This document shows, in pieces, positions 17,795 through 28,096 of a stretch of DNA of 64,000 bases (position 1 is the first letter of the stretch; each line of letters starts with the position of its first letter). The position numbers and the translations under genes are program-made. The stretch covers positions 82,556 to 146,555 of the forward strand of contig JAGBHM010000023.1 of the NCBI GenBank assembly GCA_017935505.1, written 5' to 3'. The DNA is from Bacteroidales bacterium (GTDB taxonomy: Bacteria > Bacteroidota > Bacteroidia > Bacteroidales > UBA932). The notes below the pieces were generated by a model that was given only the letters and a program-made list of their open reading frames with translations, was not told the origin of the DNA and ran no database searches.

Positions 17795-17826
17795 TTAGGG
17801 TTGTTGAATTGTGAAGTGTATCCTAA
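17795..17826 (+). promoter_or_regulatory. Putative ECF promoter motif, susC copy
   Basis: TTAGGGTT (17795-17802), 13 bases, GTGTATCCTA (from 17816). It is matched in boxes and spacing by the copies before fecR (minus strand, 17123-17153) and the M64 gene (29497). It also overlaps the longest possible susC reading frame (GTG 17811), which argues that susC starts later, at ATG 17847. Confidence 0.65.
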
Positions 17827-17846
17827 AAAAACTTAAAACTAGAGCT

Positions 17847-20800
17847 ATGGAGAACAATAGACTTCAAAAATGGTCAAAAAGATTGTCCTTCAAGGTGTTA
17901 TTTATTATAATACCCCTATTCGTTTTTTCTGCCACAACTCTTCTTGCGCAGAAACGGTTGGACATCTCTTTGAAGAATGAGCCTATAGTAAAGGCCATGT
18001 CAGAGATTGAGAAGAAGACAGGTTACAAATTTGTTTATTCTCCTTCCATTGTAGAACTGAGCAAGAAAGTCTCAGTATCACTAACCAATGAAGATCTCAG
18101 CAATGTGCTGAAAGAGGTTTTCAAAGGTGTAGATGTCACTTATGAAATAAAAGGGACACAAATTATCCTTAAAGTTGCAGAGCAGACTCCTCAGTCGCGT
18201 CAAAAGCAGCAGGATATTGTAAGAAAGGTAAAAGTTACCGGAACCGTAACTGATGAAAATGATCAGCCGGTTTCTTATGTTACTGTTATGAGTGCCAAAA
18301 ATCCCAAAAATGGTACAATGACAGATGATAACGGTAAGTATACACTGGAACTTACCACAGACGATGCAGTTAGGTTTTCTTTCATAGGTTATAAAGATGT
18401 TGATATTAATGTAGGTAAAAAAAGTGTCGTGGATTGCAGATTAGAGCCCGATACTGAAAACTTGGATGAAATTGTCGTGGTTGCTTTTGGTGAGCAGAGA
18501 AAAGCAGCCATGTCTTCATCCGTATCAACAGTGAAATCCAATGAGATAATGAAATCTCCGGTTTCCAATATTTCCAATGCTCTTGCAGGTAGGGTTACAG
18601 GTCTTACCACAATGCAGGGTAGTGGACAGCCTGGTTCCGATGAATCTACAATGTATATTCGTGGAGCAGGTACTTGGAACTCTTCGGAGCCTCTATATGT
18701 AATTGACGGTGTTGAGCGTAACCAAGCACAGTTCTTGAGAATTGACCCTAGTGAGGTAGAGTCTTTCACAATCCTTAAGGATGCTGCTGCAACTGCATTG
18801 TACGGTTCAAAAGCTGCGAATGGTGTAATCGTGCTTACAACCAAACGTGGTAAAGAGGGTCAGATGAGAATTAATGTAAATACATCGCTTACATTGAATA
18901 CTCCTACACGAACTCCTGAGTATTTGGACTCATACGAGAGCTTGGTATTGTACAATGAGGCGTTGGTGAATGACGGAGGCGAGCCATTGTACAGCCAGGA
19001 GGATTTGATGCACTACAAGAACCAGGACGATCCTTACAGATATCCTAACACAGACTGGTATGACCTGATGATGAAAGAGGTCACTCCACAGGTTAACGTA
19101 TCGGCCAATATCCGCGGCGGTTCAAAGACTGTAAGATACTTTATTTCGGGTTCATATATGTACCAGGACGGACAGTTGAAGACCAGCCAGGGCCGTATCT
19201 ACAACCCTAAGTTCTCATATGAGAGGTACACCTTCCGTTCGAATGTCGATATTATGGTAACCAAACACTTTACCATCTCACTCGACTTGGGCGGTGGTAT
19301 TACAGACCGTACCCAGCCATCTGACGGTAGCGATATCTTCGCATACATGAACAGAATCCCTTCATGGATTATGCCTGCTACCAACCCAGACGGTTCGTAT
19401 GCCGGTACAACCGACTTCCCAAGTGAGAACCCTTACTACAGATTGAATACAAGAGGTAACTACAGAGTAAAGAACAATACCATCACCAGCTCAATCAAAC
19501 TTGAGTATGACTTCTCAAGTGTAATCAAAGGTCTTTCAGCCTCAGTTAGGGCAGCATATGACTCCAACTTTGGTAACCAGAAGACCTGGACAGAAACAGT
19601 TCCTACCTATCAGTTGCTTTCTCCAGCAGGCAAGGAGGAGAAATATGAGCAGCTCCTTGAGAGGAAATTCTTTGGAACAGGTTCAGGTTCAACCTCATCA
19701 ACAAGAAAAATCTACGGTGAGGCGAGCTTGAAATGGAACAGAACTTTCAAGAACCATTCAATCAGTGTATTGGGTATTGCCAACTTGTCTGAGTACAGGA
19801 CTACAACATCAACTCCTTACAACTCGATAAGTTACATTGCCAGAATTAATTACGCCTACAAACAGAAATACTTCCTTGAGGCCAACGGAGCATACCGTGG
19901 ATCGGAGAACTTTGCCCCAGGTCACCGTTTTGGATTCTTCCCATCAGTATCTGCAGGTTGGAATGTTCACAACGAGAAGTTCATGAAGGATGTTAAATTC
20001 ATCAACAACCTGAAACTCAGGGCCTCATTTGGAGTAACCGGTAACGACTATGCAAACACCCGTTTCATCTATAAAGAAGGTAAATGGAAAACAGGTACAA
20101 GTGGATATGCATATTTCGGAGATGAGCTTGGATCATCGTACGGTTATTCTACAGAGCCAGTTATTGCCAACCCTGGAGCAACATGGGAGACCGCATATCA
20201 GACCAATATCGGTTTGGATGTAACCTTCTTCAAGAAGAGAATCAACTTTACAGTAGACCGCTTCTTCGAGAAACGTACCGGTATCCTTATGTCGCCTAAC
20301 TCTACACCGTCACTACTTGGTATCGGAGTATCAGACATGAACATCGGTAAGGTAAACAAAGATGGTTGGGAGTTTGAACTTGGTTATCGCCAGAATGTAG
20401 GCAAGAACTGGTCATATTATGCAAAAGGCAACTTCTCATTTGTAAAGAATGAGATCATCTTCAAGGATGAGCCGGAGGATACTCCAGAGTGGTTGAAAGC
20501 AGAGGGACATGCCCTTGGCCAGTATTGGGGTTATGTAGTTGAAGGTTTCTTCCGCAATCAGGAGGAGATTAACAACTCACCAGCACAGAATGTCGGTGGT
20601 GCACCTATCCCAGGTGACTTCAAATATAAAGATATCGACGGTAACGGCATCATCAATGAGGATGACAAGGTTATCATCGGTTACCCTAAAATTCCGCGCA
20701 TCACATATGGTGTATCATTGGGATTTGCATACAAAGGTTTCTCATTCGACGCCCACTTCCAGGGCAGTGCCCAGAGCAGTGTCTTCTTGTCGAACTACCT

Positions 20801-21170
20801 GATGTATGAGTTCTACAACAGAGGAAAAGTACTTGATATCCACAAAGGCAGATGGACCCCTGAAACAGCGGAGACTGCAACTTACCCTGCACTCCATATC
20901 GGAGCAACCAGCCAGAACCACGTGCGCAATACATTCTACCAGAAAGACAACCCTTATTTGCGTCTGAAATCGGTGGAGATTGCCTACACATTGGAATCAA
21001 AAGGTTTGAAGAAAGTTGGTCTTCAGAGTTTGAGAACATACATCAATGGTGTGAACCTTATGACTTGGGATAAACTGAAAGTGGTAGACCCTGAGACTCC
21101 AACCGGATCAACAGGAGCTGTATATCCTCAAACAATGGGTGTAAGCCTTGGCTTTAACTTCACATTCTAA
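17847..21170 (+). CDS. SusC-type TonB-dependent transporter with STN signalling domain
   Basis: Outer-membrane nutrient importer that also senses. The 1107-residue protein has a long signal peptide (core VLFIIIPLFVFSATTLLA, cleaved before QKRLD), an STN (secretin/TonB N-terminal) domain (LDISLKNEPIVKAMSEIEKK to TQIILKVA), a CarboxypepD_reg-like domain (VTGTVTDENDQPVSYVTV), plug with the SusC signature (SNALAGRVTGLTTMQGSGQPG; PLYVIDGVERNQ; SFTILKDAAATALYGSKAAN) and the barrel ending GVSLGFNFTF. STN domains contact FecR in trans-envelope signalling, so this is the likely partner of the divergent sigma/anti-sigma pair. susD follows after five bases. Confidence 0.95.
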   Translation: MENNRLQKWSKRLSFKVLFIIIPLFVFSATTLLAQKRLDISLKNEPIVKAMSEIEKKTGYKFVYSPSIVELSKKVSVSLTNEDLSNVLKEVFKGVDVTYEIKGTQIILKVAEQTPQSRQKQQDIVRKVKVTGTVTDENDQPVSYVTVMSAKNPKNGTMTDDNGKYTLELTTDDAVRFSFIGYKDVDINVGKKSVVDCRLEPDTENLDEIVVVAFGEQRKAAMSSSVSTVKSNEIMKSPVSNISNALAGRVTGLTTMQGSGQPGSDESTMYIRGAGTWNSSEPLYVIDGVERNQAQFLRIDPSEVESFTILKDAAATALYGSKAANGVIVLTTKRGKEGQMRINVNTSLTLNTPTRTPEYLDSYESLVLYNEALVNDGGEPLYSQEDLMHYKNQDDPYRYPNTDWYDLMMKEVTPQVNVSANIRGGSKTVRYFISGSYMYQDGQLKTSQGRIYNPKFSYERYTFRSNVDIMVTKHFTISLDLGGGITDRTQPSDGSDIFAYMNRIPSWIMPATNPDGSYAGTTDFPSENPYYRLNTRGNYRVKNNTITSSIKLEYDFSSVIKGLSASVRAAYDSNFGNQKTWTETVPTYQLLSPAGKEEKYEQLLERKFFGTGSGSTSSTRKIYGEASLKWNRTFKNHSISVLGIANLSEYRTTTSTPYNSISYIARINYAYKQKYFLEANGAYRGSENFAPGHRFGFFPSVSAGWNVHNEKFMKDVKFINNLKLRASFGVTGNDYANTRFIYKEGKWKTGTSGYAYFGDELGSSYGYSTEPVIANPGATWETAYQTNIGLDVTFFKKRINFTVDRFFEKRTGILMSPNSTPSLLGIGVSDMNIGKVNKDGWEFELGYRQNVGKNWSYYAKGNFSFVKNEIIFKDEPEDTPEWLKAEGHALGQYWGYVVEGFFRNQEEINNSPAQNVGGAPIPGDFKYKDIDGNGIINEDDKVIIGYPKIPRITYGVSLGFAYKGFSFDAHFQGSAQSSVFLSNYLMYEFYNRGKVLDIHKGRWTPETAETATYPALHIGATSQNHVRNTFYQKDNPYLRLKSVEIAYTLESKGLKKVGLQSLRTYINGVNLMTWDKLKVVDPETPTGSTGAVYPQTMGVSLGFNFTF

Positions 21171-21175
21171 TTAAA

Positions 21176-23011
21176 ATGAGAAAGATTATGAAACGTATAT
21201 ACATTTTAATACTTATAGTCTCATCAGCACTCTTCTTCTCTTGTGATAACTTTTTGGACCAAGCACCTACCAATGAGGAAGATAAGGAGTATATCTTTGA
21301 GGACTATACCAGAGCGCAGAGATATCTGGACATGCTCTATTACTATATGCCGGCTAAATGGACAGGATCCGGCAAGTTCGGAGACTACTACGGTTTTCTA
21401 GAGTCTGCAACAGACATGAGTGAATACTCATCGACAACCGGAGCCACCAACCGAAGCTTCAATGTGGGTAACTGGAGACATGCCTCTGTAGCAAGTGAAA
21501 TCACTTCAAAATGGGCTGCTTCATATAACCAGATTCGCAGATGTTGGGTGATGTTGGAGAATATGGACAAATTCAACAACCATCCTGAAGGCAGAAAAGA
21601 GATTATGAAAGGAGAGGTTTACTTCTTCTTGGCATACTACTATAATGAGTTGCTTTTCAGATATGGTGGTGTTCCTATTGTAGACAGAGCTCTTACCCTT
21701 GAAGATGATCTCAAGATCCCTAGAGCCTCATATGAGGAGACATTGAATTTTATTGTCGAGAATTTGGATAAGGCGTATGACCTATTGCCTGAGCATTGGA
21801 CAGGTGATGATGTGGGACGCGTGAATAAAGCATGGATTCTGGCAGTAAAATCAAGAATATTGCTCTATGCAGCATCACCACTTAACAACCCTACCAATGA
21901 CAAGAGCAAATGGGAGGCTGCAGCAAAGGTTTCAAGGGAGTTGATAGACTTCTGTAAGAGAACTGGAAATTATCAGCTTTCTCATGACTGGCAGAATATC
22001 TTTATGAGAGGTTATGCCAATAGAAAAAATGAAATCATAGTATATAAAACTACCGGAAACCCAACCGTTACTTTCAACTCAAAACTTATAAACGGACAGC
22101 AGGCAACTCCAGGTGAGGACTTCTGGGGTGGCGGTAGCAACAACCCTACTCAGAACTTTGTCGACAGATTTGAGGTGATCAAATTTGACGAGAATGGTGA
22201 GGCTGTCGGAACTGAGCAGTTTGACTGGAGTAATCCTGAGCATGTGAAGAACATCTACAAGAACAGAGATCCACGTTTCTATTATACAGTACTTTACAAC
22301 AATAGGTTCTGGATCAAGAGAGCTATTGGTGTATGGCGCGACGGTAACAACTATGGACCGGATATCGATCCTAAGAACCACAACTTCTCAAGAACCGGTT
22401 ACTATTTGAGAAAATATTGGCCACGCAGCTGTTTCGATGAGAAAAACCCTGGTGGCGCATTCTTGTCATCATTCTACATCAGATTGGGTGAGATCTACCT
22501 TAACTATGCAGAGGCGATGAATGAGGCTTATGGACCTTATACCGACGGTTTGGGCATGTCAGAGAAATATACAGCAGTTGATGCAATCAACGAGTTGAGA
22601 GCACGCCTTGTATGTCCTGAGAGCAGCAGCATCGGCGGAGAGTCTGATCCATACTGGTATGTAAAAGAGGAGAGAAATGAGAACCCGGATTTCCCTGTAT
22701 TGGAGAATGGTATGCCGGCTCTTCCAACCAACCTCAGCCAGGATCAGGCACGTGAGAGAATCAGGAACGAAAGAGTTGTTGAGCTCTGTTTCGAGGATCA
22801 TTATTTCTATGATATCCTCAGATGGAAAGAGGGCAGCAAACATATCGGCGGCACAATCTACGGCGTTGATGTAGTGAAGACAGGCGATGAGTTCACCTAC
22901 ACAAGGAAAGAGGTTGAGCAGAGACAGTTTGACGAATCGAGGATGTATCTGTATCCGATCCCACAAGACGATGTATACAGTCTGGGTGTAGAGCAGAATC
23001 CTGGTTGGTAA
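21176..23011 (+). CDS. SusD/RagB-family surface lipoprotein
   Basis: Ligand-binding lid protein of the SusC above it, lipid-anchored at the cell surface. The 611-residue protein has a lipoprotein signal (Cys23 in ALFFSCDNFLD), TPR-like helical segments (YFFLAYYYNELLFRYGGVPI; NKAWILAVKSRILLYAASPL) and the C-terminal SusD signature (YIRLGEIYLNYAEAMNEAYG; RIRNERVVELCFEDHYFYD; ending YPIPQDDVYSL). ATG 21176 leaves the same five-base gap after susC as in the second pair; ATG 21188 is an alternative. The binding face cannot be tied to a specific substrate by reading. Confidence 0.95.
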   Translation: MRKIMKRIYILILIVSSALFFSCDNFLDQAPTNEEDKEYIFEDYTRAQRYLDMLYYYMPAKWTGSGKFGDYYGFLESATDMSEYSSTTGATNRSFNVGNWRHASVASEITSKWAASYNQIRRCWVMLENMDKFNNHPEGRKEIMKGEVYFFLAYYYNELLFRYGGVPIVDRALTLEDDLKIPRASYEETLNFIVENLDKAYDLLPEHWTGDDVGRVNKAWILAVKSRILLYAASPLNNPTNDKSKWEAAAKVSRELIDFCKRTGNYQLSHDWQNIFMRGYANRKNEIIVYKTTGNPTVTFNSKLINGQQATPGEDFWGGGSNNPTQNFVDRFEVIKFDENGEAVGTEQFDWSNPEHVKNIYKNRDPRFYYTVLYNNRFWIKRAIGVWRDGNNYGPDIDPKNHNFSRTGYYLRKYWPRSCFDEKNPGGAFLSSFYIRLGEIYLNYAEAMNEAYGPYTDGLGMSEKYTAVDAINELRARLVCPESSSIGGESDPYWYVKEERNENPDFPVLENGMPALPTNLSQDQARERIRNERVVELCFEDHYFYDILRWKEGSKHIGGTIYGVDVVKTGDEFTYTRKEVEQRQFDESRMYLYPIPQDDVYSLGVEQNPGW

Positions 23012-23030
23012 CAATTAAAACGAGACTGAA

Positions 23031-26000
23031 ATGAAGAATTTTATAAGTAAAATAATGATATTATGCATCTTGTTCTCGTTTTTAGGAACAGATGCCCAGG
23101 CCAAGAGGCAGAAAAAGCAAAAGGATATTCCTGTTACCGTAGAGGGAATTGTGAAGAATGCAATGGGAATGGAGATGGTAGGCGTTGAGGTTACAGTGCA
23201 GGAGTCGTTCATCTACACAGAGACAGATGATGACGGACATTTCACTATCACAGTACCAAAGGCAGGTTCGATATTGGTATTCAGCGAGCCATATTACGAA
23301 AATCTTCAGGTAGTAGTAAAGGATGGCGAGTTCATGAACATAACCATGGTTGAAGCGGAGGAGATGTCGAATGTAGATATCTACATGCCGTATTATGTAA
23401 CAACAAAGAGGGCCAATACAGCCGCTGTGACAACTGTGTCATCGGAAACTTTGAATATGTCTCCAACTTCATCATTGGGCAGCGCCCTCTCAGGTAAGGC
23501 TCCAGGCCTTTTGGTAAAAGATGCAGTAGGAGCTCCTGGCGTTGACAACGTAACAATGAAAGTGAGGGGCGTAAGAACCTTGTTGGATGGTGGAATGAAC
23601 TCTTTCGATAAGGGTAGTTCATATGCTCCACTTATTATAGTAGATGGCTTTGAGAGGGATTTCACCCAGCTTGATGCAGAGGAGATAGAGAGCATCAGCG
23701 TTCTCAAGGATGCAGCAGCAACAGCAGTTTACGGTTTGAGAGGTGCTAATGGTGTTATTATGGCAACCACAAAGAAAGGACAGTTGAACAGAAGAACAAT
23801 TGATCTTGATATCAGTTCAGGCTTTGTAACTCCAACCAGACTTCCTAATTTCCTCGGTTCTTACGATTATGCCAGACTATACAATGAGGCACTTATAAAT
23901 GATGGTAAAGAGCCTATGTATACAGAGGAGGATTTGGACAAATACAGAACACAGTCATCACCTCTTACTCACCCTGACGTAGATTACTATGGTGAATTCC
24001 TTGCAAAATCAGCCTTCCAGCACAAGACTACATTGAGCATGTCGGGTGGAAACAGGGCAGTAAGATATTTTGTACACTTGGGTTACACTTTGGAGAAGGC
24101 CCTTGTCAAACGTGATGATGAGAACCCTGATTTCAAGACAAGAAACCGTTACAGCAGGTACAACATGAGATCCAATGTGGATGTTAACTTGGCGAAATGG
24201 TTGGTACTCAATGCGAATATCGCAGGCAGAATAGAGGACAGACGTTATCCTAGCGGCGGTATGGACGGATTGTTCGGTATTCTCTCAACTTACCCTTCAA
24301 ATGCATTCCCGCTCAGTTTTATGGGTATTGAGCCAGATTTGAACAAAGAGATTCTGATGCTTGGAGGTAACTCATTGTATAAAAACAACCCGCTTGGTTA
24401 TACTTCATATAATGGTTATAGCGACCAGACAAGAAGATATTACCAGGTAACCGCAACATTGAACGGCGATTTGGGCCAGTTCATAACTCCTGGCTTGAAA
24501 TTCCAGTTCCGTTACTACATGGATGGATACAATACTTATACAGTAACCAAAGACCGTTCTTTCAGAGTATGGGAGTACAAAGAAGATGCAGACGGCAACC
24601 CTGTATATAAAAGTTATGGTACTGAATCTTCACTCTCAACAGAGGGTTCTTATAATGTAAACCGTAAGAATGGACTCGATGCAAAATTGAGCTACGACCG
24701 CACATTCGGCAAACATGGTATCTCCGCATTCATATCATATGATCATACCCGCCTTGAGTTCAGACAAGGTAGCTATTCAGATGAGAAATGGCAGGGCTTC
24801 AATGCGCGTATAAACTATTCATACGACAACAGATTGTTCCTCGACCTTGTAGGAAACTATTCAGGTAGTGACAAATTCTTCTACACTGCAAACAAGAAAG
24901 AGTTCTATCCTGCAGTTAGTGCGGCATGGGTAATTTCTGAGGAGAATTTCATGAAGAAAGCCAACTGGTTAGATTATTTGAAACTTAGAGCTTCTTGGGG
25001 TATAACAGGTAATGATTCATATACATATGTTGATATCAACAGTGTAGCAGAGAGATATCCTGCAAGAGCAAGATGGTGGACTTATTCAGATCAGCAATAC
25101 TTTGGAACTTCATTGGCTCAAGAAGCTGTATTCATGAAGGAGGGTAGAATTCCTAACTTTGGAATAGAGACAGAGAAGGCCATGATGATGAATATCGGAC
25201 TCGAGGCTGAGATGTTCAGACACAGATTGAGCTTAGGTGTTGATTTCTGGAAAGAGAAGAGAGACAAAATCTTCAACGTGAGTGAGGGTTCTCTTCCTAC
25301 AATAATCGGTATGTTTGATACACGTTTGCCAATTATGAACGACGGTAGAGTTGATTCACAAGGTTTTGAGGTTACTTTGAACTGGCAGGACAAAGTGGGT
25401 GATTTCACATACGGTATCGGAGGTTATGTAGATTACTACGAGAACAAGATCATTGAGATGGGTGAGCCTCTACGTGCCTATGAGAATCTTGTACAGACCG
25501 GTGATGGCGTTATGGTAGGATATGGACTTGTATCGTTGGGATTGTTCAAGGATTGGGAAGATGTCAACAACAGTCCTGTTCAGGAGTTCGGTTCATACCA
25601 GCCTGGTGATATCAAATATAAGGATATAAATGGTGACGGTGTCATCAACAGTAATGACTATACACGCATCGCAGAGCCAACTCTTCCAAGACTTAACGGA
25701 GCATTGAACCTCTTCTTCGGATATAAAGGATTGGATCTTACAGTAGTGTTGCAGGGAAGTGCATTGCGCAGCAGCTACCTTAATAACAATGCTATGTGGG
25801 CATTTGAAGGAAATGGAAAGATTTCTGATATAGCATTGGGCAGATACCAGACATTTGAGGATGGTACCAATAACTGGGAGACTGCAACATATCCAAGACT
25901 CACAACTGTTGCCAATGACAACAACTGGAGATACTCAACATATTGGGCAAAAAACATCTCTTATGTGAGATTGAAAAACATAGAGTTGGGCTACAATTTC

Positions 26001-26174
26001 CCTAAACAGATGCTGGAAAAAGTTAAGATTTATGGCCTTAGAGTATATGCAAAGGCAATGAATGCAGCAGTATTCTCTAATTTGGATTATTTTGACCCTG
26101 AGGATACAGCATCTGGAATTTCAAGTTATCCGTTCTTGAAAACTTTCAATTTTGGTGTACAAGTTAAATTCTAA
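23031..26174 (+). CDS. Second SusC-type TonB-dependent transporter, no STN domain
   Basis: Outer-membrane importer of the SusC family, 1047 residues. It has a signal peptide (MKNFISKIMILCILFSFLGTD, then AQA), a carboxypeptidase-regulatory-like beta domain (VEGIVKNAMGMEMVGVEVTV), plug (LGSALSGKAPGLLVKDAVGAP; PLIIVDGFERDFTQLD; SVLKDAAATAVYGLRGANG) and a barrel ending TFNFGVQVKF. Unlike the first SusC it lacks the STN segment, so it can transport but should not signal to FecR. It starts 19 bases after the first susD and is followed by its own susD. Two unlike pairs in one operon suggest uptake of two products of one substrate. Confidence 0.94.
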   Translation: MKNFISKIMILCILFSFLGTDAQAKRQKKQKDIPVTVEGIVKNAMGMEMVGVEVTVQESFIYTETDDDGHFTITVPKAGSILVFSEPYYENLQVVVKDGEFMNITMVEAEEMSNVDIYMPYYVTTKRANTAAVTTVSSETLNMSPTSSLGSALSGKAPGLLVKDAVGAPGVDNVTMKVRGVRTLLDGGMNSFDKGSSYAPLIIVDGFERDFTQLDAEEIESISVLKDAAATAVYGLRGANGVIMATTKKGQLNRRTIDLDISSGFVTPTRLPNFLGSYDYARLYNEALINDGKEPMYTEEDLDKYRTQSSPLTHPDVDYYGEFLAKSAFQHKTTLSMSGGNRAVRYFVHLGYTLEKALVKRDDENPDFKTRNRYSRYNMRSNVDVNLAKWLVLNANIAGRIEDRRYPSGGMDGLFGILSTYPSNAFPLSFMGIEPDLNKEILMLGGNSLYKNNPLGYTSYNGYSDQTRRYYQVTATLNGDLGQFITPGLKFQFRYYMDGYNTYTVTKDRSFRVWEYKEDADGNPVYKSYGTESSLSTEGSYNVNRKNGLDAKLSYDRTFGKHGISAFISYDHTRLEFRQGSYSDEKWQGFNARINYSYDNRLFLDLVGNYSGSDKFFYTANKKEFYPAVSAAWVISEENFMKKANWLDYLKLRASWGITGNDSYTYVDINSVAERYPARARWWTYSDQQYFGTSLAQEAVFMKEGRIPNFGIETEKAMMMNIGLEAEMFRHRLSLGVDFWKEKRDKIFNVSEGSLPTIIGMFDTRLPIMNDGRVDSQGFEVTLNWQDKVGDFTYGIGGYVDYYENKIIEMGEPLRAYENLVQTGDGVMVGYGLVSLGLFKDWEDVNNSPVQEFGSYQPGDIKYKDINGDGVINSNDYTRIAEPTLPRLNGALNLFFGYKGLDLTVVLQGSALRSSYLNNNAMWAFEGNGKISDIALGRYQTFEDGTNNWETATYPRLTTVANDNNWRYSTYWAKNISYVRLKNIELGYNFPKQMLEKVKIYGLRVYAKAMNAAVFSNLDYFDPEDTASGISSYPFLKTFNFGVQVKF

Positions 26175-26179
26175 GAGTT

Positions 26180-28060
26180 ATGAAAAAGTTCTATAATATA
26201 TTTATACTATCTGTGATAATGGTGGCCTCTTTGGCCTCGTGTGAGAGACCGTTTTTGGAGCCATGGCCACCAGATGCTGCAAGAACAGAAGAGGATGTAT
26301 GGAATACATATGATTATGCCAAAGGTATGGTGGATGTGCTCTATGCCGACCAGATAATGTGCCCATACATATATGATATTACCGGTTACGGTATGTTATC
26401 CTCTGCAACCGATGAGTCTGAGCACTCTGTATCTACATGTGCTGTGCAGAACTTCACCAATGGAGTATGGAACCCTACCAATATGCCTACTTTCCTATAT
26501 GGAGGCCCTTGGAACAGCGGACGATATAGCAGAAGCCCATACCTTAACTCTTATGTAGGTATCAGAAGGGCAAACATCTTCCTACAGAATGTACACAAAA
26601 CAGATTTGTTGATTGATGACCCAAGTGACCCTACAAAGGCAAAAGAGCTTACGTATTTCAAAGGTCAGACCTATTTCTGGAGAGGACTACTCCAATTCTG
26701 GTTGCTCAGGGCTTATGGTAGATTTGTAATCTCTACAGTACCGGAAGACCCTAGTGATCCGCAATCACTGCTCCGTCCGAGAAATACAATTGATGAGTGT
26801 GTTGCTCAGATTGTAAAAGATTGTGACGCTGCAATAGACAGTCTGCCTACACTGTGGGATGAGGCAAACTGGGGTCGTGTTGACCGCACCGCAGCCCAGG
26901 CATTGAAATCGAGAGTTCTTCTATATTATGCATCTCCATTGTATCAAGGAAACTGGGAAGGCTGGGGTGCTCCAAAGAACACCACCGGTGATGTTCAGAG
27001 ATGGATTGATGCTGCAGATGCTGCACGTGAAGCTATCAATGATAATGACTTCTATCAGTTGACAAAGGTTACACAATTCGGCAGACCATACTCTTATAAC
27101 AAGAGTGGCTCTTATAATGATGTTGTTGTTCTGAATGCAAATATGGAGAATAAGGAGATCATCTTCGCAACAGGTAAAACAACTTATTATTCTGGAAGAA
27201 ATGAGTTTTACTCTCTTCCTGCCGGAGTTGACGGATGTTATGGATATACCAACCCTACTCAGGAGATGGTGGATGAGTTTGAGGTTGTAACAGGAACAGG
27301 CGCCGACAGAAAAGCTGTACCTTTTGACTGGAACAATCCAGACCATGCAAAAGATCCTTATGCAAACAGAGACCCACGTTTCTATGCTTCAATTAACTAT
27401 AATGGTAAGTTCTGGGGATCCAGCAGCTCTAAGGGTTACTACATAGATACATACGAAGGTGGTGTTCACAGAAACAGATTGTTGCCTAACTCTACAAAAA
27501 CAGGATACTACTATTGTAAGTTCTTGTCTGAGAAATTCTATAGATATAAATCAGGATACTATACTACTCCAAGCCGTCGCCGCCATGAGTTCCGTTTTGC
27601 TGAGCTTGTTCTCAACTATGCGGAGGCAATGAATGAGGCATACGGCCCTTACGGAGAGGATCCAAAGGGTGCTTTGAGAATCGACGGCATTAACACTGCA
27701 GAGGGTGCAATCAATGCAATCCGTGCAAGGGTTAATATGCCACCTCTCGATAAAGGTCTCTCTAAAGATCAGATGAGGGAGAAGATCAAACATGAGCGTT
27801 GGATTGAGCTTTGCTTTGAGGGCCACAGATTCTATGACCTGAGAAGATGGAAAGAAGGTGACAAACTTGGTGAGCCTATCCACGGAGTAGTAATTACCCC
27901 TACAGGTTTCGACAGCAAGAACAGACCTACCGGCTTCACATACAAAGTGGAGAAAGTAGAGGACCGCGTATGGAGAGACTGCATGTACTGGTGGCCGATA
28001 CCTCAGGAGGAGATTGTAAAATATCCTGCAGGCGAATTTGAGCAGAACCCAGGATGGTAA
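26180..28060 (+). CDS. Second SusD/RagB-family surface lipoprotein
   Basis: Partner lid lipoprotein of the second SusC, 626 residues, with a lipoprotein signal (Cys21 in VASLASCERPF). SusD hallmarks include TYFWRGLLQFWLLRAYGRFV, QALKSRVLLYYASPLYQG, FRFAELVLNYAEAMNEAYG and the terminal WIELCFEGHRFYDLRRWKEG, ending in WWPIPQEEI. Five bases separate it from the upstream susC, as in the first pair. It is clearly diverged from the first SusD, so the pairs are not a recent duplication. Confidence 0.95.
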   Translation: MKKFYNIFILSVIMVASLASCERPFLEPWPPDAARTEEDVWNTYDYAKGMVDVLYADQIMCPYIYDITGYGMLSSATDESEHSVSTCAVQNFTNGVWNPTNMPTFLYGGPWNSGRYSRSPYLNSYVGIRRANIFLQNVHKTDLLIDDPSDPTKAKELTYFKGQTYFWRGLLQFWLLRAYGRFVISTVPEDPSDPQSLLRPRNTIDECVAQIVKDCDAAIDSLPTLWDEANWGRVDRTAAQALKSRVLLYYASPLYQGNWEGWGAPKNTTGDVQRWIDAADAAREAINDNDFYQLTKVTQFGRPYSYNKSGSYNDVVVLNANMENKEIIFATGKTTYYSGRNEFYSLPAGVDGCYGYTNPTQEMVDEFEVVTGTGADRKAVPFDWNNPDHAKDPYANRDPRFYASINYNGKFWGSSSSKGYYIDTYEGGVHRNRLLPNSTKTGYYYCKFLSEKFYRYKSGYYTTPSRRRHEFRFAELVLNYAEAMNEAYGPYGEDPKGALRIDGINTAEGAINAIRARVNMPPLDKGLSKDQMREKIKHERWIELCFEGHRFYDLRRWKEGDKLGEPIHGVVITPTGFDSKNRPTGFTYKVEKVEDRVWRDCMYWWPIPQEEIVKYPAGEFEQNPGW

Positions 28061-28096
28061 TCTTAAAGTGATATTAAGCATATAAAGAATATAGAT

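Noticed and set aside
17811..17846. GTG start for the first susC
   Set aside because: It lies upstream of the -10-like box of the shared promoter motif and before the charged n-region of the signal peptide; ATG 17847 fits both.
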